Shown: positions 19,760 to 33,700, counted from the stretch's first letter. The stretch: 64,000 nucleotides of DNA from Melastoma dodecandrum (GCA_029817715.1 JARUPY010000190.1:3968001-4032000); one strand, 5' to 3'. The notes: generated by a model from the sequence alone, not told the origin. A program made the numbers and translations.

Positions 19760-21140
19760 TCAAATCCCAATTCCTCCCGACCCAAAAAGAGGGCGAAAAA
19801 CTCGACCGACAACGACCCAAAAACGTTAGAATGGAAGACGAAAAAGGGGGGTCAGCTCTTATCGAAATCAATCGCTGCCCCCGATCAGGGAACTAGGGTT
19901 TTGTGGGGGGGAAAGTTTTGGGTGAAACCCAAATCGAACAGCAATCGGGGGGTGGTTGGTGCACGCGGGTGCAGGAATTGATGGAAAGGTTGGATCTTTT
20001 GTGCGTGGGGACGGAGAGAGAGGCGTAGCTTTGAGTTAGTCGTCTCTCTCCCTCCCTGTCCTAAAAACCGATCCTCTATTGTAAAATTTATTACAACTTC
20101 CTTTTTGTCGTCACTTCATAAAAAAAAAGTACGATTAAAATTTATGAAATTCGAAAAACATTGCACCAAAACATTATTTTCAATCACAATACTAATAAAT
20201 GAGAAATATATCGCAATTCGATATTGACACTAACAAGAGTGTTGCGGTATAGGAAATTACCCGCGTGTTTAAATGTCACTAATGTCGTGATTATGGACTA
20301 CTTTTTTCTACAAATTAAATGTCGCGGTTCTCGATTAAGACGTCAAGACGGTATTAAGAGGAATTGACGAACTAAAAAGTATTTAATAATTTTTTAAAAA
20401 TTAATTGTATTTTCGTACTAGAAAACAAGTTATTAATATAGCTTTGATGACATGTCACACGAAAGGTTTGACCTTTATGACTTTACAGAAACTAAAAACC
20501 TCTTGTAACGAAGATATGCTTCCTAATAAAGGAAAAATATCACGAAATATTTTCTACATCTTCCAATGATCATTTCAGATCAAATGACCTAATTAAAAAA
20601 TATTTTCATAATTAGATATTTTAATAATTAATTAATTATTAATTATCTTAATTATTTTATTAATTTAAATGAGGAATATTCTAAGGAATATTATTTGAAT
20701 TAATATTAAATACTTATCTGATGAGACAAATGATTGAAAGTCAAAAATAAAATATTTTTCCTAATTAAGTAAGTTATTTTGCTATTTTTGGAAATTTCTA
20801 TCTAACCTCGTAAAGAATAACTTTATTTAGAAATCACTTTTAAATAAACTTTTTATTATCTGGAACGAATTATCTCATTTTGGAAATAAATTATTGATTA
20901 TTTTCATCAATAGAAAGTGACTGGCCGAACATTCTATAGTGCATTATCCGGGGATTAAAACATCAAATTTAAACCAAATTAATTTTAAAAGTTCTAAATA
21001 GATAATTGCACAAGCCTATAATCAGAATTCAGTTGGAAATGAAGTTGTGGTATATGTATCACTAAAAGGTCTACATTTAACCAAGGAAAATCAAGTCGGC
21101 TGAAATAATACTTCTGGATACTGAAGATAGTAGAATTTTT
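19760..21140. other. AT-rich intergenic DNA
   Basis: 19,760-20,060 is the GC-richer upstream region of the Di19 gene. From 20,070 on the sequence is very AT rich with no coding signal. Confidence 0.5.
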
Positions 21141-21290
21141 TTTCTAATTAGCATTGATCGCAATAATATTTTGCGATTTAGGGCCCCCAATTTAGAAATT
21201 TTACAAACAATGCCCTAAATTCGGTTTTATAAAACCGAGTTTAGTACATTATTTCGTTAGTTTCGAAAGTGGGTGCCATACACCTCGAAA
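21140..21290. repeat. Half of a foldback MITE-like repeat
   Basis: AATATTTTGCGATTTAGGGC and CAATGCCCTAAATTCGG resemble the arm of the foldback element at 48,987-49,361 (AATATTTTGCGAAATAAGGC and AATGCCCTAAAATCGG). A matching second arm was not found, so it may be a truncated relative. Confidence 0.4.
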
Positions 21291-21299
21291 TGATGTTAT

Positions 21300-22500
21300 G
21301 TTAACCTACGAGGTTTTAGAATAAATTTGTCAAATTAAGAAAAATTATTTCCCATTTATTAAAAAGTAATTGTTGTGAGAATCTTATCTTTTTTTTTTAG
21401 TTTTTCAAAATTACGAAACTGCTATTATTAAAGAAAGTGATAGTTCAAAATCATGATTATGAAAAACTTTAAGAAAAATTAACATATTCATTGAGTGTCT
21501 TGGAGAGCTTCTTCTATTCGGATAGCATCTTTTTACTAAATTGTGCGGTTATGAACCCTATGGACTATCTTGCACGTAGTTGTTGCATTTGACTACTTTT
21601 TCCGAAGCTACACAATCATAAATTTGGAGTCTCTGGTACTAATCAAATTCGGGAGACACTCCCCAGAAAATCCCCAGATTCAAGTGGAATCCATAGGCTA
21701 GAACGAATCATATCAAGCGCGCTGAAGGCGAATGATGTAATCACCATATTCCACAGCACAAGGGAGTCCTCCATGAGCATTAGGGTGTACCTCGAGCGCA
21801 TATACAAGTACTCAGGCTGCAATGCTTCCTGTTTAGTGATCGCGTACTTGTACATCAAGAGGTTCCTGCTCTCAACATTCACTGGCTTCTGACAATGATC
21901 ACGCTCATCGCATCAAAATTCATCCATGACATGTGAGCTCATATTCCTTTCGGCATATTACTATTTCGTCAATAATCTAAAAAATGTCACGACACTAAAT
22001 CTATGATTCTTTTCTCTCTAAGGGGTTACAGCAATGCCTATTTTGCAAAAGTGGGAGGCATCAGCACTGCAGAAAACAACAGAATGGAAATGAACTTCCT
22101 TTCCATGGTTGATTTTATACTTCATCTGCCTGTGGACATTTTCGAAGGCTCATGTTTGCAGCTAGAGATGTAAGTCAATAGAAGAAACCAAAGAATTGAT
22201 CCCTCCACCAGAATATTTGGAATGACAGAATGTTGGCCGAGAAGAGAGGACACAAAGTTCAACCAACATCACTGGTTTCAACTGCAAGACAATTTGAAAC
22301 CACCCAGAAGAAACACAACCATGCCGATACCACAAATAGAGCCCCGGCGCCCTTTCGCCCATCTCTCTTCTGAGAATTGGAACATAGGTTTCGACTCAAA
22401 TTTTTGCTCGTGCATTAGCAAATTCTCATGTAATATGGGAGATTGAGGTTTGAGAGACTACCAATAGGATGTGCTGAAGGAGAGCAATCCCGTGGGGAAT
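21300..22500. other. Unassigned DNA
   Basis: A minus-strand frame at 21,882-21,643 (MNVESRNLLMYKYAITK...) looks protein-like but matches nothing I recognise. The rest has no clear coding content. Confidence 0.3.
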
Positions 22501-22559
22501 AACTTTTTAAGGCAAACAATCCAAAATTTTTATTACAGATCCAGCACAACAGCTCATTT

Positions 22560-25010
<2,451 letters not shown>

Positions 25011-25100
25011 AGGATAAAAGAAAAATGTCATTCGTAGCTCAATACTCTTCTACAGCAAAACCCCGGGATCTAGACTGTGGCTGTGTCCAACAGCAACCTC

Positions 25101-25250
25101 TCAAAATCCAATGGGGAAGAAACCTTCACCGCGGCTAGCCTTCCCCCAATCATACAGAACCAACCTTGCTTCACGCAATGCCATGGAAGCCTCCTCGGAA
25201 CGGCTCAGAGTGATCAGGTTGTATCCATGTCCCTTCAACTGGACGAGCAT
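25101..25250 (-). pseudogene. NYN-domain gene, C-terminal fragment
   Basis: About 49 codons (QLKGHGYNLITLSRSEEASM ... FFPIGF) almost identical to the C-terminus of the NYN genes at 29,550-30,122 and 43,662-43,090. The frame begins inside the domain, so this is a piece only. Confidence 0.8.
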
Positions 25251-25589
25251 TTTTAAAGAAAAAGTAAGAGCTTGATACGCCCTCAATAACATTCACATGA
25301 GTGGGAGCGCCACGGCCATAGATACCGCACATTTGTATCCCATACTATGAGGTGGGATCACAGTTCAGTACCTCCAAATAAATTAGAGGACTCTGGTATG
25401 TCCACAAGTATAACTCCAAATGTTGTACAGATAATACTACCATTCAGACAGAAAGATAAATGTTTTACTTTGAATGGTTGTTTTCCTCATTTTTTAACAA
25501 TAACAATGAAAGAAAAATACCATCACAAGACTTCAATCTACATTGTCTACACCCTTTCCAATAGATAGGGGAATTTGTCCTCCACTAAG

Positions 25590-26450
25590 AAATGAAACTA
25601 CCTTGTATTGCATCGGAAGGATCTTTGGTATGGCCAGCAATTGAAAGAAGCTTATTTCCCCAAGCTATCTGTGAGATGAAGGATAGAATTCAGGCTAATA
25701 AAAGTAATTATAAATTCATAATAAGAGAACAGAAATCATCTTCAGCACTGACCAAAGAATGACCAGAACATGCAGCAGATGGCCGTGAAGATTGTGACTC
25801 TGTAGTTTCATCTAGCAGTTTGGTCTCCACTTTTGATTATGTCCAGCTCCTTAAATCTAACATCTGCAGTGGTAAATTAGTTAGCAGCATTCGTCAGAAT
25901 ATAAGAGCAAGTCTCAAATGTTAAATGATATAATGTTCTCGAGATCTTTTTAAGACAACAACAGCAGTATGTTCCAACAAAAGATTGACAAACAACTTTG
26001 ACTATCTTAGTCTTACATACTTGAATATCACCAATGTAACGACCCTTGTGGTTCCCTCCATATATGTACATCTTGTCCCCAATTACCGCCGCACCATGCT
26101 GCAAACACCAAACACTTAGCATATCATCAAACACTAAACAAGCTACTTTTTGACCAAAGAAAGGTGCATGGCTGCACATTGCAGTGTATATGTATGAAAG
26201 TGAGACAGGACAGAGATATAAGTCAACACCTCATAGGGGGGTTTAGGTTTTTGCCCAGATACTGAAGGCCTAATCCATTGGTCATAGGCAGCAACTAATC
26301 CAAGACCTTCAGAGAAGACGTCTTTATCCTGAGTCTCACTTGGGATCCAATTTTCAGTAGAAACACTCTTAATCTCAGGAGCATAGATCCCATTCTCAAC
26401 AATAGGGTCTACTTTTGTGATGGTCTATGAGCGAGGAAAACTAAATCAGC
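25590..26450 (-). pseudogene. Kelch acyl-CoA-binding protein, first kelch part, inverted half
   Basis: Minus-strand exon pieces: 26,400-26,228 (VENGIYAPEIKS, YDQWIRPSVSGQKPK), 26,099-26,022 (HGAAVIGDKMYIYGGNHKGR), about 25,836-25,752 (ETTESQSSRPSAACSGHSL) and about 25,670-25,603 (GNKLLSIAGHTKDPSDAIQ). They correspond, in order, to the linker and first kelch repeats of plant ACBP4-type proteins, which bind acyl-CoA through an N-terminal ACB domain (not present here). The next exons of the protein are on the plus strand from 26,964. Splice continuity is therefore broken. Confidence 0.75.
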
Positions 26451-26963
26451 ACCAGAAATATCACAAAGTATATTTAACACTTTAACTGTAGATCACTTGA
26501 AACAAAGCATGGGACACCAAGAAACAAGTTTTTATATTTCAAAGATCCAAAGGCAGAGAGCAAAGCAAACCAGTATAACACCTGCGGACATAGTTCCGCT
26601 CCCGCAAGTCAATAAATCCATATATCTTACACCAAACCTTCAAATTCATTTATCATTTGAAACTTGTTATATTGCTATGATGTGATATACAGGTAACTTT
26701 TTCTCCATTGAGCCAATATTTGGTCAACTGTAAAGACATATGGGAAGCCTCTGGTACTTATTCTCATTTCCTTGTGCCTTTCTTATGCTCTTACTTTGGA
26801 AGCAGTTAATTTATCAGCGAACCCATGAGCTTGACTTCTGTTTAGGTTTTATGTAATTCTGGCTTGATCAACTTATATGGTTTTATATTAATGGTGAAAT
26901 CAATTTATCTCCACCATCTGTCCCATGTCCCTTTTAGTTTATTCTGTATCTGGTATTTGCAGG

Positions 26964-27727
26964 TGTCACGTGGAGGCCAGTCTGTGACCCTTGTTGGCTC
27001 CACCTTAGTAATATTCGGCGGTTAGGATGCCAAGAGAGCACTCCTGAATGATCTTCATATACTTGACCTTGAGACAATGACTTGGGATGAATTTGATTCT
27101 GTATAAGCCTTTCTTTTCTGACAAGATAATAGCTTAAGAAGGCTTATCCTTTCACGTTTATTATTTCTAAATCTTGGCAAAAGATGTTGAGTTGGATATG
27201 ATATTGGATTCAATTTTCTTGTGCCTTTCTTTATCGCTTTTGCTGGTGTTGGAAATTTATCAAATTTGAGCAGCACCGTGGATCTAATTGTTAATTTGAT
27301 TGAGCAATATCTCATAATCCTTCTGAAAGATAAGATGAGACTGCAACTTTTGGTCAGAGTATTGAACTTAACAGTTGACAGCAACAAGTATGGTGCTTTG
27401 TGGAGGCAGGGGCGTTTCTCCTTCCCCATTGTCCAAACATGCTGCAGCAGTACACGCTGAGCACTATCTTCTAATTTTTGGCGGGGGACAACATGCTAGT
27501 TGTTTTAGTGACTTACATGTCCATGATTTGCAGACTGTGAGACTTCTTCCACTAAATTTCATGGGTATAGTTAGAATTCTCGTGTGAAATCTTTCGTTTG
27601 GTTTTGCAGATGGAATGGTCTAGACCTATACAGCAGGGTCAGATACCTAACCCCCGAGCTGGACATGCTGGAGTAACAGTGGGATAGAATTGGTTTATTG
27701 TTGGCGGCGGCGACAATAAGAGTGGCA
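26964..27727 (+). pseudogene. Kelch acyl-CoA-binding protein, later kelch part
   Basis: Plus-strand exons: 26,964-27,104 (VSRGGQSVTLVGSTLVIFGG, then a TAG stop, then LLNDLHILDLETMTWDE), about 27,413-27,535 (HAAAVHAEHYLLIFGGG) and about 27,610-27,727 (MEWSRP, PRAGHAGVTVG, stop, WFIVGGGDNKSG). They continue the protein exactly where the minus-strand half at 25,600 ends. Two in-frame stops mark it as a pseudogene. It lies head-to-head with its own 5' half. Confidence 0.8.
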
Positions 27728-27899
27728 AGTGTATTTGACATCTCCATTTCACACAATCTAAATATTTCAATTTTAGACAAACTGAAACCTAACTAGTTAG
27801 GCCAAACAAAAGTTTCTGCCAAGCAACCATTTTTGACGATTTGGTGTTAGTGGAATGTCAGCTATTTGATGAATAACTAAAACATTTCTGTCTGATTGT

Positions 27900-28020
27900 T
27901 GCTTCTTCCAGGTCCTCAGTAATACAGACAGCTGATGAAGGATCAACAGGATATCCTATGTACACAAGATTTTCCAAGCTTTTGGCTGGGTTTAAGAGTG
28001 TCATCAGCACCCACTGCACC
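27900..28020 (-). pseudogene. MIRO fragment
   Basis: A minus-strand piece matching the segment LDPAKSLENLVYIGYP of the MIRO copies at 23.2, 39.8 and 46.9 kb, about 40 codons. No flanking MIRO exons. Confidence 0.7.
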
Positions 28021-28154
28021 ATGTTAGATTAATACTCCTATAACGTGCATGATCCATATTTATACAAAAACATGTAGCATAAATTGAAACCTAACTAGTT
28101 AAGCAAAACAAAAGAGTTCCTGGCAAAGCAACCACTTTTTACCATTCGGTAGAA

Positions 28155-28335
28155 AGCAAATGTCCCTTTGTCTGATCCCACCACCAGAATTTGTCGCATT
28201 AATCCTGAATTCTTGGTCTTGGACTGGCCGTGGGTCTCCTGTGGATTTGGCAAGGTATTGCCCCCGTTTGGTTGTCAGTCCCATGATGCCTGCAGTTGTT
28301 TCCTGTTTGTTTACTAAAACTTACCACCATCACTC
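28155..28335 (+). pseudogene. NYN-195-type gene fragment
   Basis: The end of exon 1 of the NYN genes at 34,324 and 43,988 recurs here (VPLSDPTTRI, INPEFLVLDW), followed by the same intron start and then a different sequence. A third, partial copy. Confidence 0.7.
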
Positions 28336-29063
28336 CCACTAAAGGTAAAAGACAGGGTAATGCGACAACCCAGATTAGACCAATAGTAAACTCCGCTCAC
28401 CATCAAATATTCCTCTTCAATAGAACAAGCATTAATCAAACTATTTCCCGAGGAGAGATTATGTCTACTCACCGGTTGGAAGGTGCCGATGGGGATCCAT
28501 TTTTCCTACAAATATCCATCCAAATCTTTCACAAGCACATCTACAACTCTCAGAGCTTGGAATTCCTCACACCCGCTTGGCCTTACCACCATAACCTTAC
28601 GATTTCTCACTGCCAGAGTAGAGAGAAGTCGTGGTAGCATTGTTGCATGACCCGGTAAAATAGCTGCCCCTGTAAACACGATGATCCTTGCTCCATTGTT
28701 CTCCATGACAGCCGATATAATGTGATAAAAAATGCTCCTCGTCGTGCTTGTTTTCTTCTTAGACCGTTTTATAGAGACTATATTAGCGGTTCCAAACCAT
28801 GTTTCTGCTTGTGTGATGTCACCCCCTCTTGTGTTGAAACAAGTTAGACCCTTCACCTTCTTCTTCACCTTCTTCACCTCAAGAGAGTGCTCCTGAAAAA
28901 CCTCATCCTCATCCTCATCCTCATCCTCATCCCCAGGAAAAAAGTATTCTCGAAAGTCCTTCTTCACTCTCTTAATAATCTCATGTATCTGCGCTTCTAG
29001 ATCCTCGTAAGAAGAAGAAATCTGACATGTTGTAAGGTCCCAAAACATCACATAGTAACTGAT
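28318..29063. repeat. Segmental duplicate, copy 1 (pairs with 31,917-32,657)
   Basis: Both segments carry the same NYN gene body and its 3' flank, starting ACTTACCACCATCACTCC and continuing to the exon that encodes FWDLTTCQ. By eye they differ at a few percent. At 29,063 this copy switches to MIRO sequence. Confidence 0.8.
28506..29048 (-). CDS. NYN-domain protein with acidic insert, 180 aa
   Basis: From the first ATG in frame (29,048) the product begins MFWDLTTCQISS, the first strand of a NYN (PIN-like nuclease) domain with the FWD aspartate. An acidic GDEDEDEDEDEV insert and a Lys-rich stretch follow. The C-terminal half has NNGARIIVFTG where the family has the SxDxDF catalytic block, so the second aspartates are missing. 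NYN domains cleave RNA using three or four acidic residues; this one is probably not a normal nuclease. The frame also extends 35 codons upstream through antisense MIRO sequence without an ATG. Compared with the copy at 32.6 kb it lacks the N-terminal NYN unit. It may be a pseudogene. Confidence 0.55.
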   Translation of the reverse strand: MFWDLTTCQISSSYEDLEAQIHEIIKRVKKDFREYFFPGDEDEDEDEDEVFQEHSLEVKKVKKKVKGLTCFNTRGGDITQAETWFGTANIVSIKRSKKKTSTTRSIFYHIISAVMENNGARIIVFTGAAILPGHATMLPRLLSTLAVRNRKVMVVRPSGCEEFQALRVVDVLVKDLDGYL

Positions 29064-29095
29064 GTTTCTTGGTTCACATTTCTTACGAGTCTTTG

Positions 29096-29173
29096 ACAGT
29101 CGGGGCTGCTGTCGGTTTAGTTGGACTAGCTGCCTATCGAGTTTATGCTTCAAGGAAGAACTCCTCCGGTTGA
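29096..29173 (+). pseudogene. MIRO C-terminal membrane anchor fragment
   Basis: Reads TVGAAVGLVGLAAYRVYASR, then KNSSG and stop: the tail anchor that inserts MIRO in the outer mitochondrial membrane. It lies on the plus strand, directly abutting a minus-strand NYN gene, with no other MIRO exon on this strand nearby. Confidence 0.8.
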
Positions 29174-29529
29174 TCTTTGATACCTCTCATGTAAAGCACC
29201 TTTACTCTCGTGCGAATTTGAAAGCATGGACTGGGCAATTCTTGATGCCTTCCCATCACCACTGGGTTCTCAAACAACACTGAAGATTGCACATTCTTAG
29301 GCCACTTGATCAACCTCCTGACCATTAGTTTTCTTGCACTGATGGTTTAGATCCCCTCTTTGTCCTAGCTATATGGGATTTGATGGTGCTGATGAAGGTG
29401 TTTTCAAATGAGTTTATTGTTTCCCATTTTAATGATTTCTGCAGTGCCAATTCCTCCCACTTTCGCAAAATATGCATTGTCATGGCCCCGAGTTGTCAAT
29501 TGCTAGAGTTCTTTGATCTGATCTGATTA

Positions 29530-30490
29530 GGGTTTTTTTGGGTGCGCAGCTCATCCGACCTATTGCCTTCTACTTGTACGAAATCGGCACCTTGCCTACC
29601 GTAGATCAGCTGGATGGACTCTTACATTCCGTGGCCGGAGGAGGAAGCCTGCACCGTCTGTTTGAAGATTCCCTGGTATATTTTGTGCATTTTGATGGGG
29701 ATTCCTGGGACGAGTACCAGGTAACGTGTGCGGAGAACTACGGCAAGTACAACCAAGCAGATGAATGCCTTGGTCAGAATAAGCCCGAGAGTGAAGAGAG
29801 AGATGATTTCGAGGACGCGTGCTGCGACCGTGATTTGCCTTTCTGCTATTTGGGACCTCGTGATGGCTACGACGCCTACCATGTCGCTATGATCAGGGTC
29901 TTCAAATTCACTTATGAAAATCCTCCTCCCGCTACCATCATCTTCATCTCGGCCGACAAAGATTTCGCCCCCGTCCTCATCCAGTTGAAGGGAAATGGAT
30001 ACAACCTGATCACTCTGAGCCGTTCCGAGGAGGCTTCCATGGCATTTCGTGAAGCAGGATTGGTCTTGTATGATTGGGGGAGGGCTAGCCGCGGTGAAGG
30101 TTTCTTCCCCATTGGATTTTGAGAGGTTGCTGTTGGACACGGCCACTGTCTGTTTTTTATGAAGGCATGTAAATTTTTTTTTTTAATTTTATTTTGGACA
30201 GAGAAGTACATGGATGGAACTCAGTGTTTGTATGGATTGGATTTTCTTTCTGATGATGAAGAATGCTGCGTATGGCTGGGCACCAAGCTGGGGCACGTAA
30301 GCTACAGGGTAATGGTGCCCCCAAAAATGGTTACATAGCATGTAGGCAATTTTTAGTCTTTCTCTTGGTATTCAATCTCCATTTCTTTCTCTTCAATTTT
30401 TTCGAATATTTCCGGTTAACTACATAAAAGCATATCAAGTAGTTTGCTTGGGGTTTGAGTACCGCTTTGAATGATTCTGGTTAACTATAC
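29530..30490. repeat. Inverted segmental duplicate, copy 1 (pairs with 42,760-43,685)
   Basis: The NYN-194 exon plus about 350 bp of 3' flank (for example GGGTAATGGTGCCCCCAAAA near 30,308) recurs in reverse complement at 43.7-42.76 kb. Confidence 0.8.
29550..30122 (+). CDS. NYN-domain protein ('NYN-194'), copy 1
   Basis: An exon from the acceptor at 29,548-29,549 to the stop, 190 codons. It starts LIRPIAFYLYEIGTLPT, where the family has VAVFWDIENCPVP, so the first catalytic Asp and the Asn are replaced by Tyr and Gly. A conserved middle (GPRDGYDAYHVAMIRVF) follows, then the intact second acidic block (IIFISADKDFAPVL), and the end LVLYDWGRASRGEGFFPIGF. No start codon is clear; the ATG exon would lie upstream (about 29,400-29,520). 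Near-identical to 43,662-43,090. Likely a small PIN-like protein of unknown role. The open frame, conserved between copies, argues for recent constraint or a very recent duplication. Confidence 0.65.
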   Translation, partial: LIRPIAFYLYEIGTLPTVDQLDGLLHSVAGGGSLHRLFEDSLVYFVHFDGDSWDEYQVTCAENYGKYNQADECLGQNKPESEERDDFEDACCDRDLPFCYLGPRDGYDAYHVAMIRVFKFTYENPPPATIIFISADKDFAPVLIQLKGNGYNLITLSRSEEASMAFREAGLVLYDWGRASRGEGFFPIGF

Positions 30491-30545
30491 AAAAGCATAT
30501 CAAGTAGTTTGCTTGAGGTTTGAGGACTGTCTTGAATGATTCTGG

Positions 30546-31326
30546 TTAACTATACAAAAGCATATCCATACGTGTGTGTTGTAAGAAGGGCCATAGCGAG
30601 AAGATACAGAGGTAACTGTTAGATAGGAAGCTCATTGCATAAATTCCCCAGGCAAATATTGACCCAAAAGACATTCCACTGCCCCCTGATACCTTATGAC
30701 TAGTTGTTCCGAAAAGCTTGATCACCCGTCTGATGACAAAATATTGAAAAAGCAGCGAAAACAGCATTATTCCAAGGCCAAAATCCGTCACTGCCAACTT
30801 AAATTCAGTCCACTTTGACCATGCTAGCTGTGAAACTCGTGCCAAGAATTCAGCAGGGGCAACAATCGAGATTTTCAGTTCGAATGAAAGCATTGCAAAA
30901 GTACCTCAAAGCTAAAGGGAGAAGACACAATTCGAATGAAAGCAATAACCGAATCAAACTCCCCTAGGAGTTTTAATTTTCAGATGGTATACAGGGTAGG
31001 GATCTCTTCAGACTCGTGGCAAACATTGATGTTTCGACCTATGCAAAAGAGAAACAAATATCATAGAAAGCATGAAATGCTCTAACCAAAATACATGGCA
31101 GAACAAAGCAACCAGTTGACCTCTTCAGCACTCCCACCCCCATGATTGCCATTTGAGGTCTGTCCACAGTCAACAACTCATCATGATCATCTGGTCCCGA
31201 CTCTCCAGCAGCATCTTTACATTCAGTTGGTACCCGGAATATTTTGTTAAGCAAACCAATACCCAAAAATGCAGCTCTTTCTGCTAAAAACCTAAAGAAC
31301 CACCTTGAACATCCCAACCAATTCAT
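30546..31326 (-). other. Hydrophobic minus-strand frames, unidentified
   Basis: 30,893-30,546 encodes a membrane-like piece (FLARVSQLAWSKWTEFK, then two hydrophobic stretches). 31,326-31,039 encodes another (ERAAFLGIGLLNKIFRVP). The first recurs, damaged, at about 42,570-42,450. They look like exons of one multi-pass membrane protein gene broken by duplication, but I do not recognise the family. Confidence 0.35.
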
Positions 31327-31329
31327 ATA

Positions 31330-31900
31330 TCAGGGTCATATCTGGACACAAATTCCATAAAATACATCATCAAATGCTTCTCTTTTGTGAACTCAATCAC
31401 CTTCTAGACACATAGCCACATAGCCCATCTCAGCTCCTGAAGGCATACTAAGCAGGTCTACTAAACTTTAGAAGGCACGAAAAATATATGTTCATCTAAC
31501 AAAAATGCTCAATGCAATGAAACAACAAAATTGAAACTAATAAAAACCATGACAAGCCAGTCTTGATGCTGGTGACCCGGCTGCTGAATTTGCATTGAAG
31601 ATCTAGATTTTATCACATAAAAAATAACATGACCACAAATAGTGGGTTGCGGGCACGTAACAATAGAGTATGCAGTTCATACGTACCAAACAGCAATTAC
31701 CTTTACGAATATCGACATGTAAAACCCAGGAAAAAGGGGTATATGAGGCAACGACAATGCCAACACCTGCAAAAATCCACGACACGAGTGAAAAATGCAA
31801 ACAGTCATGACTTTCAAATAACTATGAAATGTTTGCCCTTTATCTTGATAATCATCCCAAGTGCAATTGAAAGCTAAACAACAAACAAATTTAGAATGAA
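31330..31900. other. Spacer, nothing recognised
   Basis: AT-rich DNA between the hydrophobic fragments and the 31.9-kb repeat. Confidence 0.4.
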
Positions 31901-31916
31901 AAAATGCTGCAGCTCC

Positions 31917-32657
31917 CCCCTAAAACTTACCACCATCACTCCAACTAAAGGTAAAACACAGGGTAATGCAACAACCAAGATTAGACAAATAGCAAACTCC
32001 GCTCACTATCAAATATTCCTCTTAATAGAACAAGCATTAATCAAACTATTTCCTGAGGAGAGATTATGTCGACTCACCGGTTGGAAGGCGCCAATGTGGA
32101 CCCATTTTTCCTACAAATATCCATCCAAATCTTTCACAAGCACATCTACAACTCTTAGAGTTTGAAATTCCTCACACCCGCTTGGCTTTACAACCATAAT
32201 CTTATGATTTCTTACTGCCAAAGTGGAGAGAAGTCGCGGTAGCATTGTTGCATGACCCGGTAAAATGGTTGCCCCTGTAAACACGACAATCCTTGCTCCA
32301 TTGTTCTCCATGACAGCCGATATAATGCCATCAAAAATGGCCCTTGTTGTGCTTGTTTTCTTCTTAGACCATTTTACACAGATTGTATTTGCGATTTCAA
32401 ACCGATCTCTTGAATGTGTGATCACACCCCCTCTTGTCTTGAAACAAGTTAGACCCTTCACTTTCTTTTTCTTCTCCTCTTCCTGAAAAACCTCATCCTC
32501 ATCCTCATCCTCATCCTCAACCTCATCCTAAGGAAAAAAGCATTCTCGAAAGTCCTTCTTCACTCTCTTAATAATCTCATGTATATGATCCGGTAGACCT
32601 TTATAAGAAGAAGAAATCTGGCAGGTGGTAAGGTCCCAAAACATCACATAGTTACTC
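31917..32657. repeat. Segmental duplicate, copy 2 (pairs with 28,318-29,063)
   Basis: Direct repeat of the 28.3-kb segment, same orientation, 3.6 kb away; it keeps the upstream intron and exon that copy 1 has lost. Confidence 0.8.
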
Positions 32658-33132
32658 CTGAGAAAAAGACAAAAAAAAATTCAATTTGAGTAAAGCAATA
32701 AATTTGTCATTTAAAAAAGGCAGATTACCTGCTCATTGCCTTCTCCTCAGCTTCGACATCGTTGCCTTCCACCATCATATCAGCATGCAGTGATAAATCA
32801 CCCCAATCCAATACCTTCCCATGTTGTGTGAGTGGATGAAAAATCCGGTCTTTCTTCGTTACTAGGAAATAGAGCTGGACATCTCTTTTCTTTATCGCAC
32901 CACAGAGACTTGAAAAATCATTGTCCGAACTTATCAAAATCACCGCACAAATGGGATGTTGCAATACGAACTTGACTATCTCCATCACAATGGTGATACT
33001 TGCCTCTTCTCCACCATCTTTCTTCAGAATAGGACTGCAAATAACTCTATCTATTCTTTCTACCTCCTCCATCCTTCCTTGTAATCCCTCATGGGAGATG
33101 CAACCACACAGAAAAATTTTTTCGAGCTTCAA
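32111..33132 (-). pseudogene. Two-NYN-domain gene, nonsense mutation
   Basis: An upstream piece (33,132-32,729) contains CAVILISSDNDFSSLCGAI and GKVLDWGDL, the C-terminal half of a NYN domain with both catalytic Asps kept. It ends at a GT donor. After a 71-bp intron, 32,657 begins a second NYN unit (SNYVMFWDLTTCQ), joined in frame. The second unit carries TAG at 32,530-32,528 where the copy at 28.9 kb has GGG. The gene therefore once encoded two NYN units in tandem, the first with SxDxDF and the second with FWD. The start of unit 1 is lost (in-frame TAG near 33,150). Confidence 0.7.
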
Positions 33133-33149
33133 TCCTTGCCTAGGAAGCT

Positions 33150-33700
33150 AGTCTCTTATTAACCCAACAACTTGCGTCATTGAAATATCTCTAGCATGTA
33201 CGACATTCTCCAAGTCCGAAATTGTCAAAGTTGGAATTTGAGATGTGATTGATCTAGTATGAAACGAAATAGATAAGCAAAATCAAATGATATTGGAATG
33301 TATTCTCTCAAGTCAATTTCCCTCTCTAAACACCTTTCAACCAAAAAACCTCCAACCACCTTACAGACACCGCAAAACCAGCAACACCCAGCCCCAAAGA
33401 ACATCTGCTGCGATGTTCTCTAGGTCCCAAACAGACAAAGTTGGAATTTATTGATACTTCGGAAGCAACAAAATCATTTGTGAACTTAAACCAATCAACT
33501 TCATGCTGACACCATAGCTACAAATAGTCTAATTCCACAAACATGCCACAACAAACACTACAATTCCATTATAAATAGGCCGCAATATTGTTGATTCTTT
33601 GAAAAAGAAAATGCTCATAAGTTATTCATGGACTGTTATACCCTGAGGCAACGGGGACTTCACTAGTGGTAAAATCTAACATTTTATGACCCTGAATATA
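33150..33700. other. Spacer, nothing recognised
   Basis: AT-rich, no coding signal beyond short chance frames. Confidence 0.4.

Noticed and set aside
22162..22446. Minus- and plus-strand frames of 66-74 codons
   Set aside because: No match to any family and no splice context; left unassigned.
31039..31326. GPI-anchor transferase-like membrane gene
   Set aside because: I considered a GPI-biosynthesis or transporter identity for the hydrophobic frames at 30.5-31.3 kb, but could find no diagnostic motif, so no name is given.
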